Shown piece after piece: positions 36,301-48,700 of a DNA stretch of 64,000 nucleotides. Source of the stretch: Ciborinia camelliae (Eukaryota > Ascomycota > Leotiomycetes > Helotiales > Sclerotiniaceae). A program made the translations under genes and the position numbers. The notes beneath the pieces were generated by a model. It searched no databases. It was given only the letters and a program-made list of their open reading frames with translations, and was not told where the DNA came from. The stretch covers positions 1,750,440 to 1,814,439 of the forward strand of contig JANPYM010000005.1 of assembly GCA_025890175.1 (NCBI GenBank), given 5' to 3'. Within the stretch, counting starts at the first letter, position 1. Each line of letters starts with the position of its first letter.

Positions 36301-39300
36301 GACCGCGCGCTTCATCTCAAGTTCTCAAGATTGAAACTTGAAGAGCTACCCCGTTGCTAACCCGAAAGGGTTATTGGGTGGTTCTCCAAGTGTGAGCTGA
36401 TCTGATCAAAGTTTTACCCTTTTCTTGGAAGATTCAGAACGATGGGGTAACGTATGACGAATTTGATACTGTTATTATTTCTTGGCATTGAGATCTTTTT
36501 GCCGTATCTAAAACAGATTTTGAGCTGATATTCGGTATCTCTTCCTTGATTGATGGGGTTTCCCCACCTTGCTGTCTGTTCGAGTTTTGAAATCTCTGAC
36601 ATACGATTGAGACACTTGTCGCGATCGATGGTACCATATATTTCGAACTATTCACTAGGTGACTGTCGACACGCAGCAAACTCACCAGAGCTAGAGGGAT
36701 ACGGTGGAAGAAAAAAATGAAACAAGCAGAATGAAAAAAAAACTTGATATTAATCCGAAGTAGGGACAAAGATGCGACGAGACGGCATTTGACTGGAATT
36801 GAACTGACTTGAATTTTGAATTTCACGTTATAGATGGGACGATTGGAAACGCTATATCTTTCAATTAGCTCCATCTGCAGCCCATCCCGCGCTGCCGAAC
36901 TCGGACATTTTCGATCAAAGATGGATTCTAGATATTTTGTAAGGTCCTTCCCCGTAACTTCGCGTCCTACCGTACTCAGTCTCATTAATTCCACTCCAGT
37001 TTCTTTCCTCAAAAGAAAAATCTTCATCCCAATATGATTCATGAACTGCTGTATCAAATATGACATCGAGATTCGAAATAAATTGTAAACCTTAAACGGT
37101 TCCAAGGATTTCCCCTTCATTCTCGCCTAAATTTTCAGTTGCTTGTATGGTTACATCCATCAAGCCCAAGTGAAGAAACTGAACAGCAAGCCAAAAAGCA
37201 GATCATCTTTGCTTAATTGTGAATGGAAAATTTTCAACGTTTTCAAAACCATCTGTCATGAATCTCTTTCATGCAGTACCTGGTAAGAGAAAAAAAATGT
37301 TCTTCGTCTCGTCGATTGTCCTATCGGATTGACCAGCGCTTGTAGGCTAGAAAAAACTCATTTTTAAGCCATGGCTGCTTGGTTGAGACGTCTGGAAATA
37401 AGACGTATGAAGGTAGTATCACGTACGAGGAAAATAGTTCATGTTGATCGAATTGGGAGTTCGTCGCAGAATGAACTCGGGGGAAGCGATGAAACCAGAC
37501 TTTGCTGGCCAAGTCCAATTCAAATGCAAGCTTAAGGAAGCTGAGCTTGGAAAAACGAGCAGCGGCGTGAAAACACGTAAACTTCCAATGGTTCACTCTG
37601 ACTTACATACGGATTCTTACATGGATCAATTTATTGATTCATGGAACCAAGGCTTTTTTTTTCTTCTCACTCGCGTGCCTGTCGCATTCAAACCCTTGCG
37701 AATGAGGGATATAATATTTCCGAGAGACAGACCTGGTTTTCTCTCTCCCCTCCAAGTCTCAAGACCAGGGCCCCGAATCCGATCAGATTCTGACGTATTC
37801 ATCGTACCCGCCTACTGTACCTGCCTTGTGTAATCGCCCGAAAAGAAATTAAATGCGCAATTCGTATCAATGGCCTTTTCACGTGATCTAAATAGTGTCT
37901 CTGTTCATCACCAATTTGGCATCCGTAAATTGCCCATTAGGTAGGGAAAGAGTTACATTGCATTTGCAGGTTCTTAAAACTCTGCAGGGTTCAAATCCGT
38001 CCGATAGTATGAGGCGATACCAGATCAAATGGCCAAGATTTGATTTACTGTACTGGGCTTCTTATGGTATGGAGGTGTTCTTACTAAGGATGTGGGAGAG
38101 CAGCGTTGTTGGAGAGCAGAAACTATGCATGGGGTAATTTGATACCCCAAGGGAAAGAATACGGAGTACCCCAAGAAGAAAAAGCCTATTTCTTTTGTTT
38201 TTACAAAACTAAATCCCTGGATGTCAATTATTTCCCCGAAGTTTATGAGGATGGGCGAGAAGATCCATTCTAGAAACATGTACTATGTATGGATGATATC
38301 ATGATAGAGTTTAGGTAGAGTAGTTATTGATCTTAGGCGTGAATCGTGTAATGCTATTACGGCTTCGTGGTCTGATAGAGTTATCTGGTTGGTGTTGAAT
38401 TGGTGGGTTTGAGCTTTGAATGCCACCGGAGGAGAATCATTTCATCACCGTCAAGGTATTGGCATTCGTAGGCACCTGGTAGGTAGACAGACTATCAATT
38501 ATGTATAGTAATAAGTCTCATCTGAATAAGCATCTTGTCATTCCCAAGACTTCAGCGGACTGCCCGAATTACTTGGAGTCAAACTCAAACCCCTTTCAAG
38601 AAAGTGCCGCGTAAACTATAAGCATGCCCAGAACATTGTATCCGCAACCAAGCCTGTTGTGTTCGTCTTAGGCTTTTCAGCTAACCCAAGAACCTGAGGT
38701 AATTTTATTCTAGGTGCTCAATGGAAGTTATGGAACCGACGGCAATAATTCCGAGACTTTTGCGAGAGGATGAAATGTATGTGGCGGTACTGCTGTATTA
38801 GGAGCATCGGATCGGATATACAGGGCAGGGCAGTACAGTACTTGGATCATTACGTCGTTACCTACAGCCCTGAGCCGACGAGGTGACAGTATAAATGCGA
38901 TGGGGAACTTGAGGGAATTAAACGGTTATTACTGTACGGCATCCTTTCGGTATTTCCAATACCAGTATTCCTTACATCAGTCAAGAGTGGAGGGAGAAGA
39001 TGAAACGCTTACCGGACGGACTGGCTGACCTAATTTTCTATGACAAGATTCGGAGCGACAGAAGATTTGAATAGTGGAAGGGTTCCGTCGCATCTTTTCG
39101 ATTTGCAAAGGGTGTATGTAAAGAGGTGGATATGTTTTATTATTACATATGATTTTCTCTAGTATTTTTGGGGAGAACAAAAGCAGAGTACCGGTGAGAG
39201 AAAGAATTCAGTACTCCGTAAAGGACAACTTTATTATTTTACTCTACGACGTAGTCAAACTAAGTCCTGTAGATATTGACATTGCATTGTTCAAAACAAT

Positions 39301-42300
39301 TACAGTACCGGTACCTTTTATTCAATATCTACGTAGAGAATAATACATACTATAGTACCTATCTACTGTACAGTATAAATGTTAACCCAAGTCAACAATC
39401 CATCCCCACCTCCAATATCAATTTCACAATCAAGCTTTACCTAAACAATTAGTTTCTGTATCTTCATCCAGGTTCCCCTGGATATTTCCATTATTTTATG
39501 CAAGATTTAATGATCCCAGTAAGTATCTCCGTGCTGTCTTTCGCATCCCGCTGAGGACCTGCACGGTTCTGTAGAGATACCTGCGATTATAGGAGAGACA
39601 GAGTAAATAACAAGGCTTCGTAACGTCATTTAGCGCCATTGTTATCGCACCGCGATGCCGGGGGAGATGAGTGAGTGGGATTATTGCGATGTAGATTGAT
39701 ACGGCGAGGGGACTCAGGGGAGATGAATGGTATCATGGCATGAGGAGGGGAAAGGTGAAAGGGGAAAATAATCGGATGGGAGATGTGGGGGGAAACAGTA
39801 GAAGCGAGAAATGAAGGGGGAAAATGAAATTGTTCGAAGTGTGTCGCTGGTGCTGGTTAGGCGTAGGCTTGCAAGATAAACTCGTGGCGTTCATGGCGTT
39901 CAACCTACCTGTGGTTTCTCCTTTGTACTCCCCTTTGCAAATCACTTCAGACAGTGGCGCGGCTCCTAGAGTAGGAGTTTCAAAATATCTTTTTACTGTG
40001 ATGAATGGTTTGGGGTGTAAATCTCGTGAAGACAAGACGAAATGGTGCTTGGCAATACAATAGGGGCACCATGGTGAAAAGGAATATTGTCTTGGCAAGA
40101 ACCAATACCGAGTAAGGTTCAATGCCGATAAGGAGAGAGAGAGGGAACCAGTATAGACTTTCAATGTTTGTAGCGTCTTGGAGTAGTCTTGGAGGTCCTC
40201 TGATGATTCAGGTAATTTGCAATTCCATTTCCTGTTTAAATCATATGAAAACAAGGTCTTTCTCATGTGATGATATTGTGCCATTGATCCCACGTTGTTT
40301 TGTTTACAATTTGAGTTCGTGAGGAATCATGGTTTGGCAAGGAATAACCAGATAAAAACTTGCAATTTTTCAAATTGGTTCATCCGGAAACTGGACAGCG
40401 ACTCAAAGATGTTCAATTTTGAAGAAAAAGTAATAACAATATCATGGAGTAAGCGTACACTGTGGCCAAATAACTTCAAGACTCTAGCCCCCGTTTGCAA
40501 TCTTTCAAGTTGCCAATTTGCCATTGTCGATATCTCCCACGTACCCTGTTGTTATTCACCTTGGCTTGCTTACGGGCACCCCGTCCGACACTCCAAACCC
40601 TGGAGGTCCCAGTACTCATTTTCATCCCGCAATAGCCATTAACTACCGCATTGCAGTATTATTATGCCCCATACCATTACTGCTTGTAAAATGAAGTAAA
40701 CAGAACTGAACTTACCGGCCAACCAACTGTAAATAAAGATCGGATTGTTTGGGTTTGGAATCTAGGATAGGATAGGAAAGGACGGGGAAGTCAGTGTGCA
40801 GATAAGTTGCAAATTACTATTTGCAATTTTGCAATCTTAAGAACGTTATCCAATCAGAGATAAGATTTAGTGAATAAAATTATGATTTGGGAAATTATGA
40901 AGATCGTGAGATGGAGTTCTCATTTTAAATTTCTCGTAGGTAGATGTGAGCTGGCAATTGAGAGATGAGAGATGAGAGATTCGACTACAACACGTCGAGG
41001 TAAACCGTACCAGCTAAAGAAGGATATGTCTGTATGCTCGCTCACCAACTACTTTCCGAAGGCATGCCGAAATTTCTCAATCTCCCCGATTATTATCAAG
41101 GGAAACAAAGCAGAAAAGGGGATTGCAGTACGTTAGTACAGTATGTGTGCTAGTTAGGTATTCCATGTTGGATTTGAAATGCCCTTCAATAGACGCGGGC
41201 AATTGAAGGAGGTTGGGATGGAATATAGTACTACCGCACAGGCAGTTTTGGTTGTTCATGTCTGACGGTCTGCGTAGGGCATTATGTCTCTCTTTCCAGC
41301 TTGGAAATGCTATCACAACAGTCGGGTTCCCTCGCTATCAGCTCCAAAATCCTATAATCACATAAAGTTAGTAGTATTGATACTGACTCGTAACATTCCT
41401 TCTAAACCTTCTACGGTGTGATCATGCATTATGTAGACGCAATGATTCTCATGATGCATCTAGATCCTGCAGTAGTAGTAGGCAGTAAAAGCTTCTTCCA
41501 TTTCTCCGCACCTAAAGTTCCTAATGTATCTGATTATTGCCCCCCGATCTCATCCCCTCACCCGAGGATAATGGTATTCATACTAACTTATACGTAGTGA
41601 AGCTATTGATGAACTGTATTAGTCCTCGTCTTCACTCGTCGATCTCATTCACGATGCTATTCTGCATTTCTGCCATGCCTATCACACTGGTTCATGATTG
41701 CATTCATTTTTTTGGTCATACGTATAAAAAATGTAGCTTATTGATTGGCCAATTGATAACTTCCTATCTGATAATAGAGAGTCGTCATTCGCTGGGCCGA
41801 CCAAGCTTCCGACTCACCGATACGTTTATTGGGATCCTCAATTCGGTCGCTAGGAGCTAGGTAGTAGTTGATGAACAAGTCTAAACTTCATGGGAGGCAA
41901 GAATTGTCGATAATTACTCGAAGAGGATATATCGGAAGGTAACGGTGAGGATCAGACCAGATAATGCTACCTAGTCTAGATTAGTTTATTGGATTGCCAG
42001 AAGATAAGATGACGACCTGGATAACTCGGCTTTCTGAAAAGGTTAATCGGTCAAGGATTTTGGTCGGATATTGATGGAATCCTTACTCAATTAGGAGCTA
42101 TAGTCGAGTGACTACTAAGCCGGGTCTAGCTAAGATCTAATTTTTAATGGGACTTCTGGAAATCATTTGAAAATCCCTCACCAAAAGTCAAAACAAACCG
42201 CTGCATGCTACTAGGTATACTATCCATACTATCCATACTATCCATACTATACTATCAAGACGCTAAGTATTTAATCCACTTCTCTATCAATACGGTGACC

Positions 42301-42552
42301 TTTCCTAACGTAAACTGATAGGAAACTTTCCTAGCCCTGTTGTCGGTTTCCTTGAATCTTGCCCCAGACCTCTTCAGACCAGATTCAAGCCCCCCCCGGT
42401 CGATTCTTTTGGCAATTCACTAAGTCATGCCGTCAAGATTGTGTGTCCACTGTCCGAGGATGACGCCGAGGGGTGAAGAAGAAATTTGAGAAAAACTAAC
42501 CTTACCCGATCTTGCCTCAGACTAGGGTGGTAGATCACTCTTAGTCTATGGT

Positions 42553-42559
42553 TATATAA
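42553..42559 (+). promoter_or_regulatory. Putative TATA box of the H+-ATPase gene
   Basis: TATATAA, about 114 bp before the ATG at 42673, followed by a C/T-rich tract ending near 42600, a common layout for highly expressed fungal genes. Confidence 0.5.
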
Positions 42560-42672
42560 CCCCCTCGTGCCCTCCCTCCTCAATTCCCTTTTCCTTCAAG
42601 TCTACTCGGTTTGCCTTTGTTACGGTGGGAGTTAATAATAATCTTTCCTTCATCCTACCACACACAAACGCA

Positions 42673-45600
42673 ATGGCTCCTGGAGACATTGAGAATGGCG
42701 CTTCGGCGGCCAGACCTGAATACGAAGACGAAAAGCTCGGAGAATACGGTCAACTAGTTCGATTCATATCGGTATACAAGGGCAGAGAAGAGGGAGAAAA
42801 GGCCGCTGCTGAGGAAGAGGAAAATGCACCAAAGAAAAAGGGTATCTTCAGCAAGAAGACCAAGGGAACTGATGGTGTCTTCGAGACTCCTGACGAGTGG
42901 CTCACCACTAGTATGCGTGAAGGTCTCACCGATCAGGACGTCGAGCTCCGTCGCAAGAAGACTGGATGGAACGAATTGACCACTGAGAACGAGAGCTTGT
43001 TCATCAAGTTCATCGGTTTCTTCAGAGGCCCTGTACTTTATGGTTCGTTACTACCAACCTGTGCACTGTATGAATTGTACTAACAGCCGCTGTAGTTATG
43101 GAAATTGCTGTCCTCCTCGCCGCTGGTCTTCGTGATTGGATCGACTTCGGTGTTATTATCGCTATTCTTTTGCTCAACGCTGTCGTCGGTTGGTACCAAG
43201 AAAAACAAGCTGCCGATGTCGTCGCTAGTTTGAAGGGTGATATCGCTTTGAAGGCTACCGTCGTTCGTGGTGGCAGAGAAGTTGAAATCTTGGCTCGTGA
43301 ATTGGTTCCTGGTGACATTGTAAGTTACACCACATGGACACCGCAGCCATCGTTGATCACATTACTGACCTTGATGCCTGCAGATCGTCATCGAAGATGG
43401 ACACGTTGTTCCCGCCGATGCTAGAATTATTTGCGCCTATGACGACCCTAACGGTTATGAAACTTACCAACAAGAACTCCTCAACCAACGCAGCCACGAG
43501 CTCAGCGAGAAGGAAGAGGATGATGAGGACGATGCCCACGGAGGCAAGCACGGTTCTGGTTACGCTCTCCTCGCTATCGATCAATCTGCCATGACTGGTG
43601 AATCCTTGGCTGTTGACAAGTACGTCGCCGATGTTATCTACTACACAACTGGTTGCAAGCGTGGAAAGGCCTATGCCGTCGTCACCCACTCCGCCCGCAT
43701 GTCCTTCGTTGGTCGTACTGCCTCCCTCGTCACTGGTGCTCAAGATCAAGGTCATTTCAAGGCTATCATGAACTCCATCGGTACGTCTTTGTTGGTCTTG
43801 GTCGTCGGCTGGATCTTGGTTGCCTGGATTGGTGGTTTCTTCCATCACTTGAAGCTCGCTACCCCAGAACACTCCTCCGTCAACTTGCTCCATTACGCCC
43901 TTATCCTCTTGATTGTTGGTGTTCCAGTCGGTCTTCCAGTCGTCACCACCACTACCCTCGCTGTCGGTGCCGCTTACCTCGCTGAGGAGAAGGCTATTGT
44001 TCAAAAGCTTACCGCCATTGAGTCCCTTGCTGGTGTTGACGTTCTCTGCTCTGACAAGACTGGTACTCTCACTGCCAACCAATTGTCCATCCGTGAACCT
44101 TTCGTCGCCGAGGGTGTTGATGTCAACTGGATGATGGCTGTTGCCGCTCTCGCTTCTTCCCACAACGTCAAGTCTTTGGACCCTATCGATAAAGTTACCA
44201 TTCTTACTCTTAAGCGTTACCCAGCTGCCCGCAAAATCCTTGAGCAAGGCTGGAGAACCGAGAACTTCACTCCTTTCGACCCTGTCTCCAAGCGTATCAC
44301 TGCTGTCGTTGTTAAGGATGGTACTACCTACACTTGTGCCAAGGGTGCCCCCAAGGCTATCTTGAACATGTCTGATTGCTCCGTTGAAGTCGCCAACATG
44401 TACAAGGCCAAGGTCACTGAGTTTGCTCGTCGTGGTTTCCGCTCCCTCGGTGTCGCTGTCAAGGAAGGTAACGGCCAATGGCAATTACTCGGTATGCTTC
44501 CTATGTTCGACCCTCCTCGTGAGGATACCGCTGCTACTATTGCCGAAGCTCAAGTTCTTGGTCTTCAAGTTAAGATGTTGACTGGTGACGCTATCGCTAT
44601 CGCCAAGGAAACTTGCAAGATGTTGGCTCTCGGTACTAAGGTTTACAACTCTGACAAACTCATCCACGGTGGTCTCTCCGGTACTACCCAACACGACTTG
44701 GTCGAGCGCGCCGATGGTTTCGCTGAAGTTTTCCCTGAGCACAAGTACCAAGTCGTCGAGATGTTGCAACAACGTGGACATTTGACTGCCATGACTGGTG
44801 ATGGTGTTAACGACGCTCCTTCCCTCAAGAAATCCGACTGTGGTATCGCTGTTGAGGGTTCTACTGAAGCCGCCCAAGCTGCTGCCGATATCGTTTTCCT
44901 CGCCCCTGGTCTCAACACTATCGTTTCCGCTATCAAGATCGCCCGTCAAATTTTCCAACGTATGAAGGCTTATATTCAATACCGTATCGCTCTCTGTCTC
45001 CATTTGGAAATCTACTTGGTTACCTCCATGGTTATCATTAACGAGACTATCCGTGTCGAGCTTATTGTTTTCCTCGCCCTCTTCGCTGATTTGGCTACCA
45101 TCGCCGTCGCTTACGACAACGCCCACTTTGAACAACGCCCAGTCGAGTGGCAATTGCCAAAGATTTGGATTATCTCTGTCGTTCTTGGTCTCTTGCTTGC
45201 ACTCGGTACCTGGATCATGCGTGGTGCCCTCTTCTTGCCAAACGGTGGATTCATCGAGAACTATGGATCTATCCAAGGTATGCTCTTCTTGCAAGTCTCC
45301 CTCACCGAGAACTGGCTCATCTTCGTCACCCGTGGTGGAAACACCTTGCCATCTTGGCAATTGGTCGTCGCTATCCTCGGTGTTGATGTCATTGCTACCC
45401 TCTTCTGTGTTTTCGGTTGGTTGTGCGGTGGAGCTGGTGAAGCATCTGACCCAGCTACCCAAAACGTTCTCCTCTCCCAAAACGGTACAACCTCTATCGT
45501 CACTGTTGTCATCGTTTGGGGATTCTCTATCGGTGTCACCATTGTCACTGCAATTGTCTACTACCTCATGAACCAATGGTCGTGGTTGGACAACCTTGGC

Positions 45601-45744
45601 CGTGCCAAGCGCAGCCACGCTGATACCCAGATGGAGAACATCATCGCCCATCTTTCCAAGGTTGCTCTTGAACACTCCCAGGTCGACGGTGTCCACCGTT
45701 ACCACATTGTTCAAAAGCAAGCCGAGGTTGAGGATGATGATTAG
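42673..45744 (+). CDS. Plasma-membrane H+-ATPase (P3A P-type), PMA family
   Basis: Three exons: 42673-43042, 43096-43319, 43384-45744; 984 residues. It pumps protons out of the cell and sets the membrane potential. Visible motifs: TGES of the actuator domain (about 269), the phosphorylation motif CSDKTGTLT with Asp at about 422, KGAPKA, and the hinge TGDGVNDAP, with about ten membrane segments. An acidic and His/Gly-rich insertion ([19 protein letters not shown], about 238-256) lies just before TGES and is absent from the Neurospora PMA1 type, so this is probably the second PMA subfamily. The N-terminus is charged and may be cytoplasmic regulatory. Codon use is strongly biased to C-ending codons, as for highly expressed genes; this opens long antisense frames that are not genes. 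Start at the ATG in CGCAATGGC context; the open codon upstream is GTG. Confidence 0.97.
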
Positions 45745-48700
45745 ATTATCTAATTCCTAATCTGGTTGCCCACTCTCAATAAAATAGACAAGAGAGTCGG
45801 AAAGTAAGAAAAAAGCAAAAAAGCCACAAAAAATCTGAAAATATTATGCATGGAGAATATGGAGAAGAACAGGCGTTCCTAATATCCCTCGTCATCCTCA
45901 ATTCGATATTGTCACTGTGGTCGCGAAGCAGAATGTCAACCAAGTTTGCCTTTACAGAGCCGCAACCTTCACTGTTTCAACACTCTCACTACTTTGTCGC
46001 TTTACACCTTTAATCGTCGCCTCACTTTAATCCATATCTCTTTCACCACAACCTTAGACCTTTATTACGAGATGCGAGATTTTCACTTATGTTTTATGTT
46101 TTACGTTGGAATACTACACTACCTATATAGATAGGTAAATGGGTTGGGATATTCCAGGGATGTGTTTATGTCACGGGAGAAGAAGATGATTAGATGTATA
46201 TACTGAGAAATGGAACGACTTCATTACAATGATTTGCCTTGACAAGCCCCGTAAATGTGACTGAGTAAAATATATGAAACATATTCATGGTTTTACTTCG
46301 CTTTGACCTCAGTTGCTTCAATCGCAGCAGATGATCTTAGCAACAAATACAACTTCCTTTCTATGTGATTCCAAGGTTCCATTCATTTCATTCTCTATTA
46401 ATTACTCTCGGCATGCTTCCACACCCGTCTAGGCCCTCTCTTTAATAAAGATCTTCATTTTCTTCATTCAAATCACCGAGTTTTGTCAAAGTTACACAAA
46501 CGAGCGCCTTGAGCTATTATACATTCACTAGTCAATACTGAATAGCTCATACTCCAATCCAGAAATAAAATTAAAAACATATTTTATTATTATGAATAAA
46601 GAACACCGTCTACCTTAAAGTTCACCGTACAGGCTCCTATACATGGTACTTTCAAAAATAAGATAATCTCCACATTATAAAATTCCCTCACGGAGATGGT
46701 ACCTGAGCTATCCCACCTTCAACTTCGTAGACATTTTCGGACCCGCTGGTTCGCGGGTGATTCGATTTAAAGAGGAATATTTAAGGCAGGTACCAAAGTA
46801 CTTGCTGCATATGTGGATAACTTCATCCCATACCCGTCAGGGGAGTTATGCATTTACACAGTAGATGTTACGATATTACCCGGGAAACAAGAGGGATACG
46901 ACGGTGACAGGGAGATACCTTGTTTTCCTAATGTATATCCGTTTTCCTAATGTATCTCCCCCCTGTCTCGCTAGCGATAATCCAGTTCGTCTATTCGTAA
47001 CCCGTACCCAGGTCCCAGATGTAATGTATCCACACTGTGCCTTGAAAATTGGAGCGAGGTGTACGGAGATAAAAGCTCGCAGGTGGGAATGGAATAGTTC
47101 CACAGCGGAGATGGGTCCGCTTCTTTGTATGCATGGATTGCTTGTTGTAGTTTACCTTTTCCTGCTAGAAGAAGAGAAGCTCGAGGTTAATGCGCGTAGC
47201 TATGGTGGGGTCAGCAACACCTTGTGTGCTTGCGTGCAACTGTTTGGGGAAAAGAGTTGATGATAGTTTTCTCTTCCTTTGCTGAAGTTGGCAACTTGGC
47301 GTTTGCTGGGACGTTGTCCTGACTCCTGTCTGTAAGAGGTGGATGATCTTTGGAGCGTTGCTGGAGTCTCCCAAGGAAAATGATGAAGATAATACCAATG
47401 CGCAATCGGCGATAGGCTGATAAGTTGATGATACCTGAATCTGTATATACGCTCGGGAGCCGGTGCACCACCTGCCAGTGGGACGCGAGACCGAGTTGCG
47501 ATGCCCCAGCGAGCGGTGAACGATTACAACGCGGTGAGTGGCAGTTTGGTTCATTTCTGCTATCGCTGGACATTCCTGGCTCCCATAGCTAGACCGAGCC
47601 CTCATCCACCGCTCACGAGCTCGAACCCGTCCGAAGAATGTGCTCCACTCCGCTATACGAATAGCCGGAGTCGGGCCGCACCCGCTCTTTTGAAGCCCCA
47701 TGCCGAAAACATTGAGGGATTTTCCTTTGGGTGTTCCGTCAACATACCTATAGGTACCTATCTATTATCCATCCGGCATTTTGCATTTCCTCGGTCGGGG
47801 TCTCCACTCACAACTCCGTTCTAGAGGGACTTTTGGAAGCAATGGGAAATGTGGAGGATGGAGGATGGAGAATGGAGGGATCTTGGCACGGGGAAATCTT
47901 TGGTACTGGAAGGTTGGTAGAATACGTGGGGTGGAGCCCCGAACCTAACAGGGCAGTATCATTCAGTCAGAGACAATATCCGCTATTCTCCCGATGGGCG
48001 ATCCGAATCCCGATGCAGGAAGCGTATAAGGTTAACATGTCTTAGTATTGATGCTATCTACTATCGATATTGATAATGACGGTGAGTATCGATAATACGA
48101 TATGCGATGGATAGGGGAAATCTTAGGATGAGATCGATTGCTGGGGACGTTGGGGAAATGTCTTGGTATTTGGGGGCTATATCCTATTTACCGAGGGCTA
48201 TGTTGTATGTCTCACCGTCTCGCGATAGTGGCACTGATATAAGAGTTACCCCTTTTCAATTATGCCACTATTGTTAATTGTTATGAAGATAGATGAATGG
48301 GCGGAAAAGAACTGATAATTGTGTAGGGAGTTGACAATCGACAAACGCGTAAGCGCTCAAATGCCAAGCAAGTATGGGCTATTGGGAATTTGGAAAGCTC
48401 TTAAAAAGTTAAGACGTCTGAAAGAACTGTTAAGAGGAGAACTGAGTGAAGATGAACTTTGAACCCCGGAAATTCTGCTTTGGTGTCATTGAGATTGCCG
48501 ATATGTGGAAAGGGCTGAGGAAATAAGTACTTGCGCCCCAAGGACGTTGTCATTCGAATCGACACTCCCAAGACCCCTAAACTCTTGGAGAAAACGATTG
48601 CAATTGAAGTTATGGCGAGTTTAAGTTTCGAGCAACTACCGGTAGGTTTTTATTCCATCAGAATATTCTCAGACATTAATTATCATGACTCCCAAGTGCC

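Larger units (their letters stand above)
28941..42672. other. Gene-sparse region of about 13.7 kb
   Basis: No gene could be supported on either strand. The longest ORFs (36434-37120 minus, 228 codons; 39733-40293 minus, 186 codons; 34077-34472 plus, 131 codons) have no recognisable domain and low-complexity or unnatural composition. The region contains a MITE (32931-33385), an (AT)n run at about 33577-33601, a poly-C run near 31096, a 9-bp GTTTGTCAT repeat at about 34086-34123, an 11-bp TACTATCCA-type repeat at about 42219-42254 and many CCTACCTAGGTA-like motifs. The last kilobase is likely the H+-ATPase promoter. Confidence 0.65.

Noticed and set aside
36434..37120. 228-codon minus-strand ORF in the gene desert
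   Set aside because: No recognisable domain, Phe/Ser-rich runs from poly-A/T, no splice context; likely chance.
39733..40293. 186-codon minus-strand ORF
   Set aside because: No domain, ends in purine-rich low-complexity sequence; likely chance.
43357..45720. Two long minus-strand ORFs (375 and 411 codons) opposite the H+-ATPase
   Set aside because: They are a side effect of the strong codon bias of the pump gene; composition is Asp/Ser/Thr/Val-rich without domains and they have no introns matching the sense gene.
47165..47701. 178-codon minus-strand ORF over the GC-rich island as a gene
   Set aside because: No homology recognised and the opposite strand is equally open; kept only as a compositional anomaly.
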